Assembly: GCF_003999195.1 (NCBI RefSeq)
Contig: NZ_RJVR01000057.1
Span: forward strand, 1-64,000
Length of the DNA stretch: 64,000 nucleotides
DNA from: Streptomyces soli
GTDB taxonomy: Bacteria; Actinomycetota; Actinomycetes; Streptomycetales; Streptomycetaceae
Direction of reading: 5' to 3'
The notes below the pieces were generated by a model, which saw nothing but the letters and a program-made list of their open reading frames with translations, made no database searches and was not told the origin of the DNA. Shown here in pieces: positions 45,900 through 56,533 of this stretch; position 1 is the first letter of the stretch; each line of letters starts with the position of its first letter. Position numbers and translations under genes: made by a program.

Positions 45900-46721
45900 C
45901 TAGGGGGACGCGACTCCGGCGGTTGCCGGGTCCGGCTCCAGGGCCCGGCCCTCGGTCGTCGCCTTCGCCGCGAGGCGTTCCCTGCGCTCGCGGCGGACCA
46001 GGATGACCCAGCCGACCGGGACCATGGCGGTGAACAGCCACCACTGGATGGCGTAGCCCATGTTGAGCGCGGAACTGATGTCGGCGGGCTCGGCAATCAG
46101 CTCGGGCTGCTTGCCGGTCGGCTTGGGGGACGTGGTGGCCAGCTCGACGTAGCCGCCGACCAGGGTCTCGGGCACCTGGTTGGTGACCAGGGTGCTGTTG
46201 ATCAGCGAGATCTGGCGGGCGGGCAGGCCGGCACGGTTGCGGATACCTGTCTCGGCCGTGGTCTCGTCCGGGCGCAGCCGCCCGGTGAGGGTGACCTCGC
46301 CGGTGGGCGCCTCGGGGACCTTCGGAAACGTGGTGAGGTCGTTCCCGGCGGCGATCCAGCCCCGGTTGACCAGCACGGCCTTGCCGTCGGCCAGCACCAG
46401 CGGCGTGATGACGTGGTAGCCGATGCTGCTGCCGTCAGCTGCCGTGCGCTGCCGGGCGACCAGCTCGTGAGCGGTGTCGTAATGCCCTTGCAGGAGGACC
46501 GTGCGGTACGTGTCCGCGGACGGCACGGTCCGCGCCGGCCCGGTCAGCGACTCGACCGGCACGGCCTTGGCGGCCATATTCCGGTGGATGAGCTGGTTGG
46601 TCGCGTCTTTACGGTCGTGCCGGTGCAGCTGCCAGAAGCCCAGCCGGTACATGGTGGGCATGACGAGCAGGGCGACCAGCGTGAGGATCACCCACTGCCG
46701 GGACAACAGGAAGCGGTACAC
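45900..46721 (-). CDS. SURF1 family protein
   Basis: A 273-aa membrane protein with the SURF1 plan: N-terminal helix (QWVILTLVALLVMPTMYRLGFWQLHR), a large extracytoplasmic loop (VLVNRGWIAAGND, VTLTGRLRPDE) and a C-terminal helix (NMGYAIQWWLFTAMVPVGWVILV). SURF1 helps insert haem into cytochrome c oxidase. It starts at GTG 46721 with no strong Shine-Dalgarno. Confidence 0.93.
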   Translation of the reverse strand: MYRFLLSRQWVILTLVALLVMPTMYRLGFWQLHRHDRKDATNQLIHRNMAAKAVPVESLTGPARTVPSADTYRTVLLQGHYDTAHELVARQRTAADGSSIGYHVITPLVLADGKAVLVNRGWIAAGNDLTTFPKVPEAPTGEVTLTGRLRPDETTAETGIRNRAGLPARQISLINSTLVTNQVPETLVGGYVELATTSPKPTGKQPELIAEPADISSALNMGYAIQWWLFTAMVPVGWVILVRRERRERLAAKATTEGRALEPDPATAGVASP

Positions 46722-46783
46722 GGCATCGACGTTACATCCGCTGTCCCGGCGCCCTACCGGAGGGGGCCCGCTCGGGCCGTGGC

Positions 46784-47032
46784 TCAGGCCGGCAGCGAGC
46801 CCACCCGGTCGACGATGCCGGCCGCGCCCTCCGCCTTGGCGCAGTGACCGCCGCAGTACCAGCGGCCGTCGACCTCGACGCCGTGACCGACGATCCGCAC
46901 CATGCAGTGCTCGCAGATGGGGGCCATCCGGTGGATGGCGCATTCGAAGCTGTCGAACACGTGCACCGCCCCCTGGGCGTGCACCTCGAAGCTCATGACG
47001 TAGTCGTTTCCGCACACTTCACATCGGGCCAT
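46784..47032 (-). CDS. Small Cys/His-rich protein (zinc-ribbon or metallothionein-like)
   Basis: An 82-aa protein with CEVCGNDY at the N-terminus, then FECAIHRMAPICEHCMVRIVGHGVEVDGRWYCGGHCAK: seven or more Cys in CxxC-like pairs plus several His, enough for two metal sites. Relatives are sometimes called prokaryotic metallothionein, but the spacing also fits LIM/zinc-ribbon folds. The ATG at 47032 was chosen because upstream residues are low-complexity. Function unknown. Confidence 0.82.
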   Translation of the reverse strand: MARCEVCGNDYVMSFEVHAQGAVHVFDSFECAIHRMAPICEHCMVRIVGHGVEVDGRWYCGGHCAKAEGAAGIVDRVGSLPA

Positions 47033-47111
47033 GGGGCCCAGACTGCGGCGCGGCGCCGGACCCGGCAACCGGAAGCCGGGTGCGTCGCGGCGGCACCACC
47101 CGATCGGAGGG

Positions 47112-48101
47112 TCAGCCGTGGACATCCGGCGCGGGAGCCACTGCCTTCAGCAGCTCGACGAAGCGCCGTTCGTCGATGACCCGCGTCCCGAACTCACCGG
47201 CCTTGGCGACCTTGGTGCTGGGGGAGTCCGGGTCGTTGGTGACCAGCAGGCTGGTGAGCCGGCTCACCGACGACGCCACATGCAGCCCGGCGTCGGTGGC
47301 CCGGTCCTCCAGCAGCTCCCGGTCGATCGCCGTGTCACCCGAGAAGGCGACCCGCATGCCCTGCACCAGCGGCCCGTCCGCCGCCATCCGCCCCGGATTG
47401 GGGTACGGGCACGCAGGCCGCTTGCGGGACGGCCGCCAGCTCATCGGCCGGTACGTCGAGCGGTAGCCGGCCGAGCCGCTGGAACGGCCGGACATGCCGC
47501 CGTCGACCCATTCGGTCAGCGGCCGGCAGGCGTGCAGCGGCAGCCGCATCCCGGCGGCCGCCGCCAGATGCAGGCTGGGCCGGAAGGACTCGGCCAGCAC
47601 GCGGGCGTCGTCCAGCGCGTGGTGGGCGCGCTGCTGTGCGACGCCGTAGTGCGCGGCCAGCGACTCCAGCTTGTGGTTGGCCAGCGGCAGCCGCAGCTCC
47701 TTGGACAGCACGATGGTGCACAGCCGGTGCTCCACGGGCGCAGCCGAGTTGGCGCGGGAGTACTCGCGGGCCAGCATCGACCAGTCGAAGACCGCGTTGT
47801 GCGCGACCAGGACCCGGCCGTCGAGACGCTCGGCCAGCTCGGCGGCGATCTCCGGGAAGAGGGGGGCGTCGGCGAGCATCCGGCTAGTGAGGCCGTGGAT
47901 CCACACGGGTCCCGGGTCGCGCTGCGGGTTGACGGGGGAGTACCAGTGGTCCTGCACGTCGCCCCGGGCGTCCAGCCGGTAGACGGCCGCCGACACTATC
48001 CGGTCGTCGCGGCCCAGCCCGGTGGTCTCGACATCCACGACGGCGTATCCGTCGGGGTAGGCCTCTGGCCACGGCTGCTGCGGAATCAGGGACGCGTGCA
48101 T
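47112..48101 (-). CDS. DEDDh 3'-5' exonuclease with C-terminal BRCT domain
   Basis: A 329-aa protein. Residues ~17-180 are a DnaQ-like exonuclease (YAVVDVETTGLG, VWIHGLTSRML, VLVAHNAVFDWSML, HHALDDARVLAE: the D-E-D-D-H set). The C-terminal ~90 residues (GMRVAFSGDTAIDRELLEDRATDAGLHVASSVSRLTSLLVTND) are a BRCT domain, as in NAD-dependent ligases. It is probably a DNA repair or proofreading exonuclease. The ATG at 48101 lacks a clear Shine-Dalgarno. Confidence 0.9.
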   Translation of the reverse strand: MHASLIPQQPWPEAYPDGYAVVDVETTGLGRDDRIVSAAVYRLDARGDVQDHWYSPVNPQRDPGPVWIHGLTSRMLADAPLFPEIAAELAERLDGRVLVAHNAVFDWSMLAREYSRANSAAPVEHRLCTIVLSKELRLPLANHKLESLAAHYGVAQQRAHHALDDARVLAESFRPSLHLAAAAGMRLPLHACRPLTEWVDGGMSGRSSGSAGYRSTYRPMSWRPSRKRPACPYPNPGRMAADGPLVQGMRVAFSGDTAIDRELLEDRATDAGLHVASSVSRLTSLLVTNDPDSPSTKVAKAGEFGTRVIDERRFVELLKAVAPAPDVHG

Positions 48102-48165
48102 GGTGGAACACAATACGGGTCGCCACTGACAGTGGCCGAACCCCCGTAAGCCGTACGCTCTGCGG

Positions 48166-48882
48166 GTGAGCGACGAGACACCCACGCACGACGAGGCCCA
48201 CAACGGCGACATCGGCGCGCGGCTCAACTGGCTGCGGGCGGCCGTGCTGGGCGCCAACGACGGCGTGGTCTCGACGGCCGGCCTCGTGGTCGGCGTCGCC
48301 GGGGCCACCAATTCGCGCAGCGCCCTGCTCACGGCGGGCCTTGCGGGACTGCTGGCCGGGTCGCTGTCCATGGCGGCCGGCGAGTACGTGTCGGTGAGCA
48401 CCCAGCGCGATTCGGAGAAGGCCGCCCTGGCGAAGGAAGCGCGGGAGCTGCGCACCGAGCCGCAGGCCGAACTCGCCGAGCTGGCCGGGCTGTTGGAGGA
48501 GCAGGGGCTCACCCCCGAACTGGCCCGGGAAGTGGCCCAGCAGTACACCGCCCGGGACGCCCTGCGCGCTCACGCCAGCATCGAGCTGGGCATCGACCCC
48601 GACGAGCTCACCAACCCCTGGCACGCCGCCGGGGCGAGCTTCCTGGCCTTCACCGTCGGCGCCCTGCTGCCGCTCCTCGCCATCGTGCTGCCGCCCACGG
48701 CCCTCCGCCTGCCGATCACTGTCGGCTCGGTCCTCGTGGCCCTCGTCCTGACCGGCTGGGGCAGCGCCCGCCTCGGCGCGGCCCCGGTCCGCCCGGCGAT
48801 CCTGCGCAACGTGGCCGGCGGCGCGCTGGCGATGGCGGTGACGTACGGGGTGGGGTCGCTACTGGGGGCGGCCGGGGTGTGA
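48166..48882 (+). CDS. VIT1/CCC1 family transporter
   Basis: A 238-aa membrane protein of the VIT1/CCC1 family (iron/manganese efflux). LNWLRAAVLGANDGVVSTAGLVVGVAGA, the MAAGEYVSVSTQRDSEKAAL metal-binding helix region, an acidic cytoplasmic helix and three C-terminal transmembrane helices are visible. It starts at GTG 48166; TACGCT (48154-48159) is a possible -10, so the mRNA may be leaderless. It is divergent from the exonuclease gene. Confidence 0.92.
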   Translation: MSDETPTHDEAHNGDIGARLNWLRAAVLGANDGVVSTAGLVVGVAGATNSRSALLTAGLAGLLAGSLSMAAGEYVSVSTQRDSEKAALAKEARELRTEPQAELAELAGLLEEQGLTPELAREVAQQYTARDALRAHASIELGIDPDELTNPWHAAGASFLAFTVGALLPLLAIVLPPTALRLPITVGSVLVALVLTGWGSARLGAAPVRPAILRNVAGGALAMAVTYGVGSLLGAAGV

Positions 48883-48961
48883 GCGTCGCTGACACCACGT
48901 CTTACATACTTCTCGGTAACAACATCTAGCCGTGGCCGCCGTGCGCCTTTACGGTGCACGC

Positions 48962-49831
48962 ATGCCGAACCTGCCCGATGTCGTGGTGTGGTCCATACCT
49001 GCCTTCGTTCTGCTCACCGTCGTCGAGATCGTGAGCTACCGCCTCCACCCCGACGAGGACTCCGCCGGGTACGCGGCGAAGGACGCCGCCACCAGCATCT
49101 CCATGGGGCTCGGCAGCCTCGTCTTCGACCTGGCCTGGAAGATCCCGATCGTCGCGATCTACACCGCCGTCTACGAGCTGACGCCGCTGCGCGTCCCCGT
49201 GCTGTGGTGGACGGTCCCGCTGATGCTCCTCGTGCAGGACTTCTTCTACTACTGGTCCCACCGCGGCCACCACGTCATCCGCATCCTGTGGGCCTGCCAC
49301 GTGGTCCACCACTCCAGCCGGAAGTTCAACCTCTCAACCGCCCTGCGCCAGCCCTGGACCAGCCTCACCGTCTGGCCCTTCTACCTCCCCCTGATCGCCT
49401 GCGGCGTCCACCCGGCCGCCCTCGCCTTCTGCTCGTCGGCCAACCTCGTCTACCAGTTCTGGATCCACACCGAGCGCATCGACAAGCTGCCCCGGCCCTT
49501 CGAGTACATCCTCAACACCCCCTCCCATCACCGCGTCCACCACGCCTCCCAAGGCGGCTACCTCGACCGTAACTTCGGCGGCATCCTCATCCTCTGGGAC
49601 CGCCTCTTCGGCTCCTTCACCCCCGAGACCGACCGCCCCGTCTACGGCCTCACCAAGAACATCTCCACTTACAACCCCCTCCGCGTCGCCACCCACGAAT
49701 ACGCCGCCATCGCCCGCGACCTCCGCGCCGCCCAAACCTGGCGCGAACGCGCCGGTCGCGTCTTCCGCGGCCCCGGCTGGGCGCCCCCGGCGCCCACGGC
49801 CCCAGAGCCCGTCGCTGAGCGTGCGGCGTGA
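48962..49831 (+). CDS. Sterol desaturase / fatty acid hydroxylase superfamily protein
   Basis: A 289-aa integral membrane di-iron enzyme. The histidine clusters are HRGHH, HVVHHSS and HRVHH, placed as in the family, with four or five hydrophobic segments. It hydroxylates or desaturates a lipid whose identity is not clear. The ATG at 48962 follows TACGGT (48950-48955), so it may be leaderless. The end of the gene is 4 nt past the start of the next, truncated frame. Confidence 0.9.
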   Translation: MPNLPDVVVWSIPAFVLLTVVEIVSYRLHPDEDSAGYAAKDAATSISMGLGSLVFDLAWKIPIVAIYTAVYELTPLRVPVLWWTVPLMLLVQDFFYYWSHRGHHVIRILWACHVVHHSSRKFNLSTALRQPWTSLTVWPFYLPLIACGVHPAALAFCSSANLVYQFWIHTERIDKLPRPFEYILNTPSHHRVHHASQGGYLDRNFGGILILWDRLFGSFTPETDRPVYGLTKNISTYNPLRVATHEYAAIARDLRAAQTWRERAGRVFRGPGWAPPAPTAPEPVAERAA

Positions 49832-50115
49832 CCGCTGCTGCGGGTGACAGCGGCTCTTCCCCCACCCAGCCCCTGCCCGAAACCAGGGGGCAAGCCCCTT
49901 GGACCCCTGGTTCCGGGCAACCGCCCGCGATGGCGGCTGCCGCGACGACGCGAGGCCCGCGCGCGGCGGTGGGCGGCGCGCTGTTCCTGCTGTCGGACAC
50001 CCTGATCATCACCGGCGCGCCGGGCTTCTGGATCATGCTGACCTACGCGGCAGCCCAGTACGCGCTGGCCTCGGGCCTGCTCAGGTACCGTGAAAGGACC
50101 TCGATCACCACCTGA
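49828..50115 (+). pseudogene. Truncated lysoplasmalogenase (YhhN family) remnant with repeat-derived N-terminus
   Basis: Only the last ~55 residues (RAAVGGALFLLSDTLIITG, FWIMLTYAAAQYALASGLL) match YhhN-type membrane lysoplasmalogenases, which normally have ~8 helices and ~210-230 aa. The first ~35 codons come from hairpin repeat cluster G. The 5' three quarters of the gene are gone and the repeat sits at the break, so this is most likely a pseudogene even though the frame is open. Confidence 0.7.
49857..49921. repeat. GC-rich hairpin repeat cluster G
   Basis: This contains GCCCCTTGG/CCAGGGGGC-type arms and a 16-nt block (49876-49891) that is the reverse complement of 24058-24073 in cluster C. 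It lies at the truncation point of the lysoplasmalogenase remnant. Confidence 0.8.
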
Positions 50116-50134
50116 GCACCGACAAGGACACACC

Positions 50135-51178
50135 ATGCGCGCGACCGTCATCAATGCCCCTCGCGACATCCGGGTCGAGGAAGTACCGGACGCCGCGATC
50201 AAGGAATCCGGGGACGCCGTGGTGCGGGTGGTGCTGGCCTGCATCTGCGGCAGCGACCTGTGGGCGTACCGGGGGGAGTCGCCGCGGCAGCCGGGCCAGC
50301 GGATCGGGCACGAGTTCCTGGGCGTGGTCGAGGAGACCGGCTCCGAGGTGGCGGGACTCAAGGCGGGGGACCTTGTCGTGGCGCCGTTCGTCTGGTCGGA
50401 CGGCACCTGCGAGCACTGCGTCGAGGGCCTGACGACCTCCTGCCCGGCGGGCGGCTTCTGGGGCTCGGTGGGCTCCGACGGCGGCCAGGGCGAGGCCGTA
50501 CGGGTGCCCTTCGCCGAGGCCACCCTGGTGAAGCTCCCCGCGGAGGCGGCCTCCGACGAGCGGCTGCTCACCGCCCTGCTGTCCCTGTCCGACGTGCTGG
50601 GCACCGGCCACCACGCCGCCGTGGGCGCCGGCGTGAAGCCCGGCAGCAGGGTCGCCGTGGTCGGCGACGGCGCGGTGGGCCTGTGCGGCGTGCTGGCCGC
50701 CCGCCGTCTGGGCGCGGAGCGGATCATCGCGCTGGGGCGCCACACCGTACGTACCGACATCGCCCGGAAGTTCGGCGCCACCGACATCGTGGCCGAGCGG
50801 GGGGACGCCGCCGTCGAGGCGGTCCGCGAGCTCACCGGGGGCAAGGGCGCCCACGCGGTCATCGAGGCCGTGGGCACCGAGCAGTCCATGCGCACCGCCG
50901 TCGGCATCACCCGCGACGGCGGCGCCATCGGCTACGTCGGCGTCCCCCACGGCAGCGGCACCGGGCTCGACCTGGGCATCATGTTCAACCGCAACATCGC
51001 GCTGCGCGGCGGGGTCGCCCCGGTCCGTACGTACATCCCCGAGCTGCTGCCCGACGTGCTGGACGGCACCATCGACCCGTCCCCGGTCTTCGACCTCACG
51101 GTGGGCCTGGAGGGCGTCCCGGGCGGCTATGCGGCGATGGACGACCGCACCGCCCTCAAGACGCTCGTCAAGCTCTGA
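50135..51178 (+). CDS. Zinc-dependent alcohol dehydrogenase family protein
   Basis: A 347-aa medium-chain dehydrogenase. The catalytic zinc site is CICGSDLW plus GHEF; a structural-zinc-like loop DGTCEHCVEGLTTSCPAG has one Cys fewer than the classic four. The Rossmann motif VAVVGDGAVGLCGVLAARRLGA binds NAD(P). The ATG at 50135 has AAGGA upstream. The substrate is not predictable. Confidence 0.92.
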   Translation: MRATVINAPRDIRVEEVPDAAIKESGDAVVRVVLACICGSDLWAYRGESPRQPGQRIGHEFLGVVEETGSEVAGLKAGDLVVAPFVWSDGTCEHCVEGLTTSCPAGGFWGSVGSDGGQGEAVRVPFAEATLVKLPAEAASDERLLTALLSLSDVLGTGHHAAVGAGVKPGSRVAVVGDGAVGLCGVLAARRLGAERIIALGRHTVRTDIARKFGATDIVAERGDAAVEAVRELTGGKGAHAVIEAVGTEQSMRTAVGITRDGGAIGYVGVPHGSGTGLDLGIMFNRNIALRGGVAPVRTYIPELLPDVLDGTIDPSPVFDLTVGLEGVPGGYAAMDDRTALKTLVKL

Positions 51179-51203
51179 GCGTCCCGAGGGCGGTGCGCGC
51201 CGG

Positions 51204-52751
<1,548 letters not shown>

Positions 52752-53053
52752 GGGTTCTCCAATCGTCCAGCGACCCGTCCGGCGGCAGGGTTGCCTTTGG
52801 ACGGGTACATGACGATGGAAACTAGCGCTGGTCAGAGGGTGCCTTCAATGGATCCCGGCGGAAAGCTCGGATTCCATTTCGTACAGGGGTTCGTGACGGA
52901 GGGTCGAAAGAGGGCCAATTTTCAATTACCGCCCCCTGTCGAAGCCTGTGGCCCGGCCTTTACCATGCGCGAGTCCGATCTTTACGTGGCGCACCTCACG
53001 TCACACACTCCCGCACGTCGCCGCCACACCCGCTCCGCCCCACAGGAGGAACC
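52752..53053. promoter_or_regulatory. Divergent promoter region between subtilase and DUF485/actP
   Basis: A 302-bp gap with no gene seen. It is AT-richer around 52880-52965. TACCAT (52961-52966) is a possible -10 for the DUF485-actP unit with a weak TGTCGA -35 region; CAGGAGGA precedes the GTG at 53054. No clear operator was found. Confidence 0.35.
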
Positions 53054-53410
53054 GTGGATTCCGCACCACCCTCCAGCACCTCCAGCACCTCCAGTCCGCC
53101 GACCCCGGCCTCCTACTCCGAGGTCGAGGCAAGCACGGAGTTCGGCCAACTCCGGCGCTCGTACCGTAACTTCACCTTCCCCGTCACGGTGGCCTTCATC
53201 GCCTGGTACCTGCTGTACGTGGTGTTGTCGAGCTACGCGGACTCCTTCATGGGCACCAAGATCGTCGGCAATATCAATGTCGCCTTCGTCCTGGGACTCG
53301 CGCAGTTCGTCACCACCTTCCTCATCGCGTGGCTTTACTCCCGCTATGCCAACGCCAAGCTCGACCCGGGCGCCGCAGCGCTCAAGAGCCGTCTGGAGGA
53401 AGCCGAATGA
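53054..53410 (+). CDS. DUF485 membrane protein (YjcH-like)
   Basis: A 118-aa protein with a Ser/Thr/Pro-rich N-terminus and two transmembrane helices (~44-62, ~76-96). It has the DUF485 pattern RRSYRNFTFPVTVAFIAWYLLYV and the motif GTKIVGNINVAFVLGLAQF. Such proteins are partners of acetate symporters. The GTG start has AGGAGGA upstream and its end overlaps actP (ATGA), indicating coupled translation. Confidence 0.92.
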   Translation: MDSAPPSSTSSTSSPPTPASYSEVEASTEFGQLRRSYRNFTFPVTVAFIAWYLLYVVLSSYADSFMGTKIVGNINVAFVLGLAQFVTTFLIAWLYSRYANAKLDPGAAALKSRLEEAE

Positions 53411-55050
53411 GCGCGCCGCTGACCACCGCCCAGGACACGGTCCCGCTCGCGGCGGCCGTCGCGAGCGAGCACCGCACCCTGATCATCAGCCTGTTCGCGG
53501 TCTTCGTCCTCGCCACCCTCGCCATCACCGTCTGGGCCGGCCGCCAGACCAAGGACGCCACCGACTTCTACGCCGGCGGCCGTTCCTTCACCGGCTTCCA
53601 GAACGGCCTGGCGATCTCCGGCGACTACATGTCCGCCGCCTCGTTCCTCGGCATCGCCGGCGCCATCGCCCTGGTCGGCTACGACGGCTTCCTCTACTCC
53701 ATCGGCTTCCTGGTCGCCTGGCTCGTCGCCCTGCTCCTGGTCGCCGAACCGCTGCGCAACTCCGGCCGCTTCACCATGGCCGACGTCCTGGCCTTCCGGC
53801 TGAAGCAGCGCCCGGTCCGTACGGCGGCCGGCACCTCCACCATCGTCGTCTCGATCTTCTATCTGCTGGCGCAGATGGTCGGCGCCGGCGCGCTCGTCTC
53901 GCTGCTGCTCGGGGTCACCGGCGACGGGCCGAAGCGGCTGATCGTCGCGCTCGTCGGCATCGTCATGGTCCTCTACGTGACGATCGGCGGCATGAAGGGC
54001 ACCACCTGGGTGCAGATCATCAAGGCCGTGCTCCTGATCCTCGGCACCCTGCTGATCACGATCCTGGTGCTCAACAAGTTCAACTGGAACGTTTCCTCGC
54101 TGCTCGGCGCAGCCGCCGAGAAGAGCGGCCAGGGCTCGAAGTTCCTGGAGCCGGGCCTGAAATACGGCGTCGACAGCACCAGTAAGATCAACTTCATCTC
54201 GCTCGGCCTCGCCCTCGTCCTGGGCACCGCCGGCCTGCCACACATCCTGGTGCGCTTCTACACGGTCCCGACCGCCAAGGCCGCCCGTAAGTCGGTGAAC
54301 TGGGCGATCGGCATCATCGGCGTCTTCTACCTGATGACCATCGCGCTCGGCTTCGGTGCCGCCGCCCTGGTCGGCGCGGCGAAGATCACCGCCGTCGACA
54401 AGTCCGGCAACACCGCCGCCCCGCAGCTCGCCGAGGCCGTCGGCGGCGGCGCGGGCTCGACCTGGGGCGCGATCCTGCTGGCGGTGATCTCGGCGGTCGC
54501 CTTCGCGACGATCCTCGCCGTGGTCGCGGGGCTCACCCTGGCCTCGTCAGCCTCCTTCGCCCACGACCTGTGGGCCAATGTGATCCGTAAGGGGGAGACG
54601 ACCGAGAAGAACGAGGTCGTCGTCGCCAAGATCGCGGCGGTCGTGATCGGCGCGGTGGCGATCGTCCTCGGTATGTACGCAACCAAACTCAACGCGGCGG
54701 CCCTGGTCGCCCTCGCCTTCGCGGTCGCGGCCTCCGCCAACCTCCCGACCATCCTCTACAGCCTCTACTGGAAGGGCTTCAAAACTCAGGGCGCGACGTG
54801 GTCCATCTACGGCGGCCTGATCTCCGCCGTGGTCCTGGTGGTCTTCTCCCCGGTGGTCTCCGGCTCGCCCGAGGCCCTCTTCTCCGGCAGTGACTTCCAC
54901 TGGTTCCCGCTGACCAACCCCGGCATCGTCTCCATCCCGCTGGGCTTCGTCCTCGGCTGGCTCGGCACGGTCCTGTCCCGCGAGGAAGCGGACATAGAGA
55001 AGTACAAGGAGCTGGAGGTACGCGCCCTCACCGGCGCCGGCGCCCACTGA
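53407..55050 (+). CDS. actP: Cation/acetate symporter ActP
   Basis: A 547-aa sodium:solute symporter with ~13 hydrophobic helices. TKDATDFYAGGRSFTGFQNGLAISGDYMSAASFLGIAG and GTAGLPHILVRFYTVPTAKAARKSV are typical of ActP, which imports acetate and other short monocarboxylates. It overlaps the DUF485 gene by 4 nt, the usual yjcH-actP pairing. Confidence 0.94.
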   Translation: MSAPLTTAQDTVPLAAAVASEHRTLIISLFAVFVLATLAITVWAGRQTKDATDFYAGGRSFTGFQNGLAISGDYMSAASFLGIAGAIALVGYDGFLYSIGFLVAWLVALLLVAEPLRNSGRFTMADVLAFRLKQRPVRTAAGTSTIVVSIFYLLAQMVGAGALVSLLLGVTGDGPKRLIVALVGIVMVLYVTIGGMKGTTWVQIIKAVLLILGTLLITILVLNKFNWNVSSLLGAAAEKSGQGSKFLEPGLKYGVDSTSKINFISLGLALVLGTAGLPHILVRFYTVPTAKAARKSVNWAIGIIGVFYLMTIALGFGAAALVGAAKITAVDKSGNTAAPQLAEAVGGGAGSTWGAILLAVISAVAFATILAVVAGLTLASSASFAHDLWANVIRKGETTEKNEVVVAKIAAVVIGAVAIVLGMYATKLNAAALVALAFAVAASANLPTILYSLYWKGFKTQGATWSIYGGLISAVVLVVFSPVVSGSPEALFSGSDFHWFPLTNPGIVSIPLGFVLGWLGTVLSREEADIEKYKELEVRALTGAGAH

Positions 55051-55075
55051 TCACCACGGTGATATCAACAGACTG

Positions 55076-55102
55076 TTGAATGTCGGACCCGTCACGTAGG
55101 CT
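55076..55102 (+). promoter_or_regulatory. Candidate promoter for moaA
   Basis: TTGAAT (55076-55081) and TAGGCT (55097-55102) with a 15-bp spacer, 62 bp before the moaA ATG. The spacing is short, so this is tentative. Confidence 0.35.
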
Positions 55103-55163
55103 TCAGCACTACGGGGGCGGGTCCGGCCGCACCCGGGACCCCCAACCCCGCGGGAGGCGAAAC

Positions 55164-56153
55164 ATGCTGATCGACACGTATGGGCGCGTCGCCACAGATC
55201 TGCGCGTCTCGCTCACCGACCGCTGCAACCTGCGGTGTACGTACTGCATGCCCGAGGAAGGCCTCCAGTGGCTCGCCAAGCCCGAGCTGCTGACCGATGA
55301 CGAAATCGTCCGGATGGTGCGGATCGCCGTCACCGACCTCGGCGTCAAGGACGTCCGCTTCACGGGCGGCGAGCCGCTGCTGCGCCCCGGCATCGTCGGT
55401 ATCGTCGAGCGCTGCGCCGCCCTGGCGCCGCGCCCCAGGCTGTCGCTGACCACCAACGGCATCGGCCTTCAGCGCACCGCCGCCGCGCTGCGCGACGCGG
55501 GCCTGGACCGGGTCAATGTCTCCCTCGACACCCTGCGCCCGGACGTCTTCCAGGCCCTCACCCGCCGCAAGCGCCACCACGACGTCATAGGCGGCCTCGA
55601 GGCCGCACGGGCCGCCGGCCTCGCCCCCGTCAAGGTCAACACCGTGCTGATGCGCGGCGTCAACGACGACGAGGCCCCCGAGCTGCTGCAATGGGCCGTC
55701 GACAACGACTACGAGCTGCGCTTCATCGAGCAGATGCCGCTCGACGCCCAGCACGGCTGGCAGCGCAGCGACATGGTCACCGCCGAGGAGATCCTCGACA
55801 GCCTCCGCACCCGCTTCGACCTCGCCCCCGAGCCCGACGAGGCCCGTGGCCACGCCCCCGCCGAGCGCTGGCTGGTCGACGGCGGCCCCGCCCGGGTCGG
55901 CGTGATCGCCTCCGTCACCCGCCCCTTCTGCCGCGCCTGCGACCGCACCCGGCTCACCGCCGACGGCCAGGTCCGCAACTGCCTGTTCGCCCGTGAGGAG
56001 TCCGACCTGCGCGCCGCGCTGCGGTCCGGGGCGTCCGACGCCGAGATCGCCGAGCTGTGGAAGGTCGCCATGTGGGGCAAGAAGGCCGGCTCCGGGCTCG
56101 ACGACCCCACCTTCCTCCAGCCCGAGCGGCCCATGTCAGCGATCGGCGGCTGA
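55164..56153 (+). CDS. moaA: GTP 3',8-cyclase MoaA
   Basis: A 329-aa radical SAM enzyme that starts molybdenum-cofactor synthesis by cyclising GTP. The SAM cluster motif CNLRCTYC gives Cys21, Cys25 and Cys28. The C-terminal second cluster (FCRACDRTRL ... VRNCLF) and the C-terminal Gly-Gly (SAIGG) needed for catalysis are intact. The ATG at 55164 has GGGAGG upstream. No other mo-cofactor gene lies nearby. Confidence 0.96.
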   Translation: MLIDTYGRVATDLRVSLTDRCNLRCTYCMPEEGLQWLAKPELLTDDEIVRMVRIAVTDLGVKDVRFTGGEPLLRPGIVGIVERCAALAPRPRLSLTTNGIGLQRTAAALRDAGLDRVNVSLDTLRPDVFQALTRRKRHHDVIGGLEAARAAGLAPVKVNTVLMRGVNDDEAPELLQWAVDNDYELRFIEQMPLDAQHGWQRSDMVTAEEILDSLRTRFDLAPEPDEARGHAPAERWLVDGGPARVGVIASVTRPFCRACDRTRLTADGQVRNCLFAREESDLRAALRSGASDAEIAELWKVAMWGKKAGSGLDDPTFLQPERPMSAIGG

Positions 56154-56357
56154 CGCCTCCCACTCGTCGAGGGCGACCACGTCCCTGAGGAACCCGCGCA
56201 TGTCCAGGAACTGCGAGAGATGCTCCCGGTGTTCCTCGCACGCCAGCCAGGTCTTCCGCCGCTCCGGCGTATGGATCTTCGGGTTGTTCCAGGCCAGCAC
56301 CCACACAGCGGGGTTGCGGCAGCCCTTGGCCGAGCAGATCGGCGCGTCATCAGTCAC
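56136..56357 (-). CDS. Small Cys-containing hypothetical protein (73 aa)
   Basis: A 73-aa protein with CSAKGC near the start and WLACEEHREHL later, a possible zinc-binding C-C-C-H-H set. The middle reads AVWVLAWNNPKIHTPERRK. Relatives are often labelled 'acetone carboxylase', which the size and sequence do not support. It starts at GTG 56357; its 3' end overlaps moaA by 18 bp on the opposite strand. Function unknown. Confidence 0.75.
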   Translation of the reverse strand: MTDDAPICSAKGCRNPAVWVLAWNNPKIHTPERRKTWLACEEHREHLSQFLDMRGFLRDVVALDEWEASAADR

Positions 56358-56533
56358 AAGGACCAGTAAACATGGCGACGCCGGGCAGCCACGGGGGGAG
56401 CCGCCCGGCGTCGGTCCGTCGCTCCGACGGGGGATGCGGAGCGCGTACAAAGTATGTCACGCGGACACCCCGGCAGTGCAGTGGATCCCCATGATTGATC
56501 TGAGCTTTTCTTGAGCTTACGCATTGGTACGGA

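Noticed and set aside
56136-56357. Annotation as acetone carboxylase
   Set aside because: A 73-aa Cys-containing protein is far too small and lacks any carboxylase motif; the name seems to be propagated in databases.
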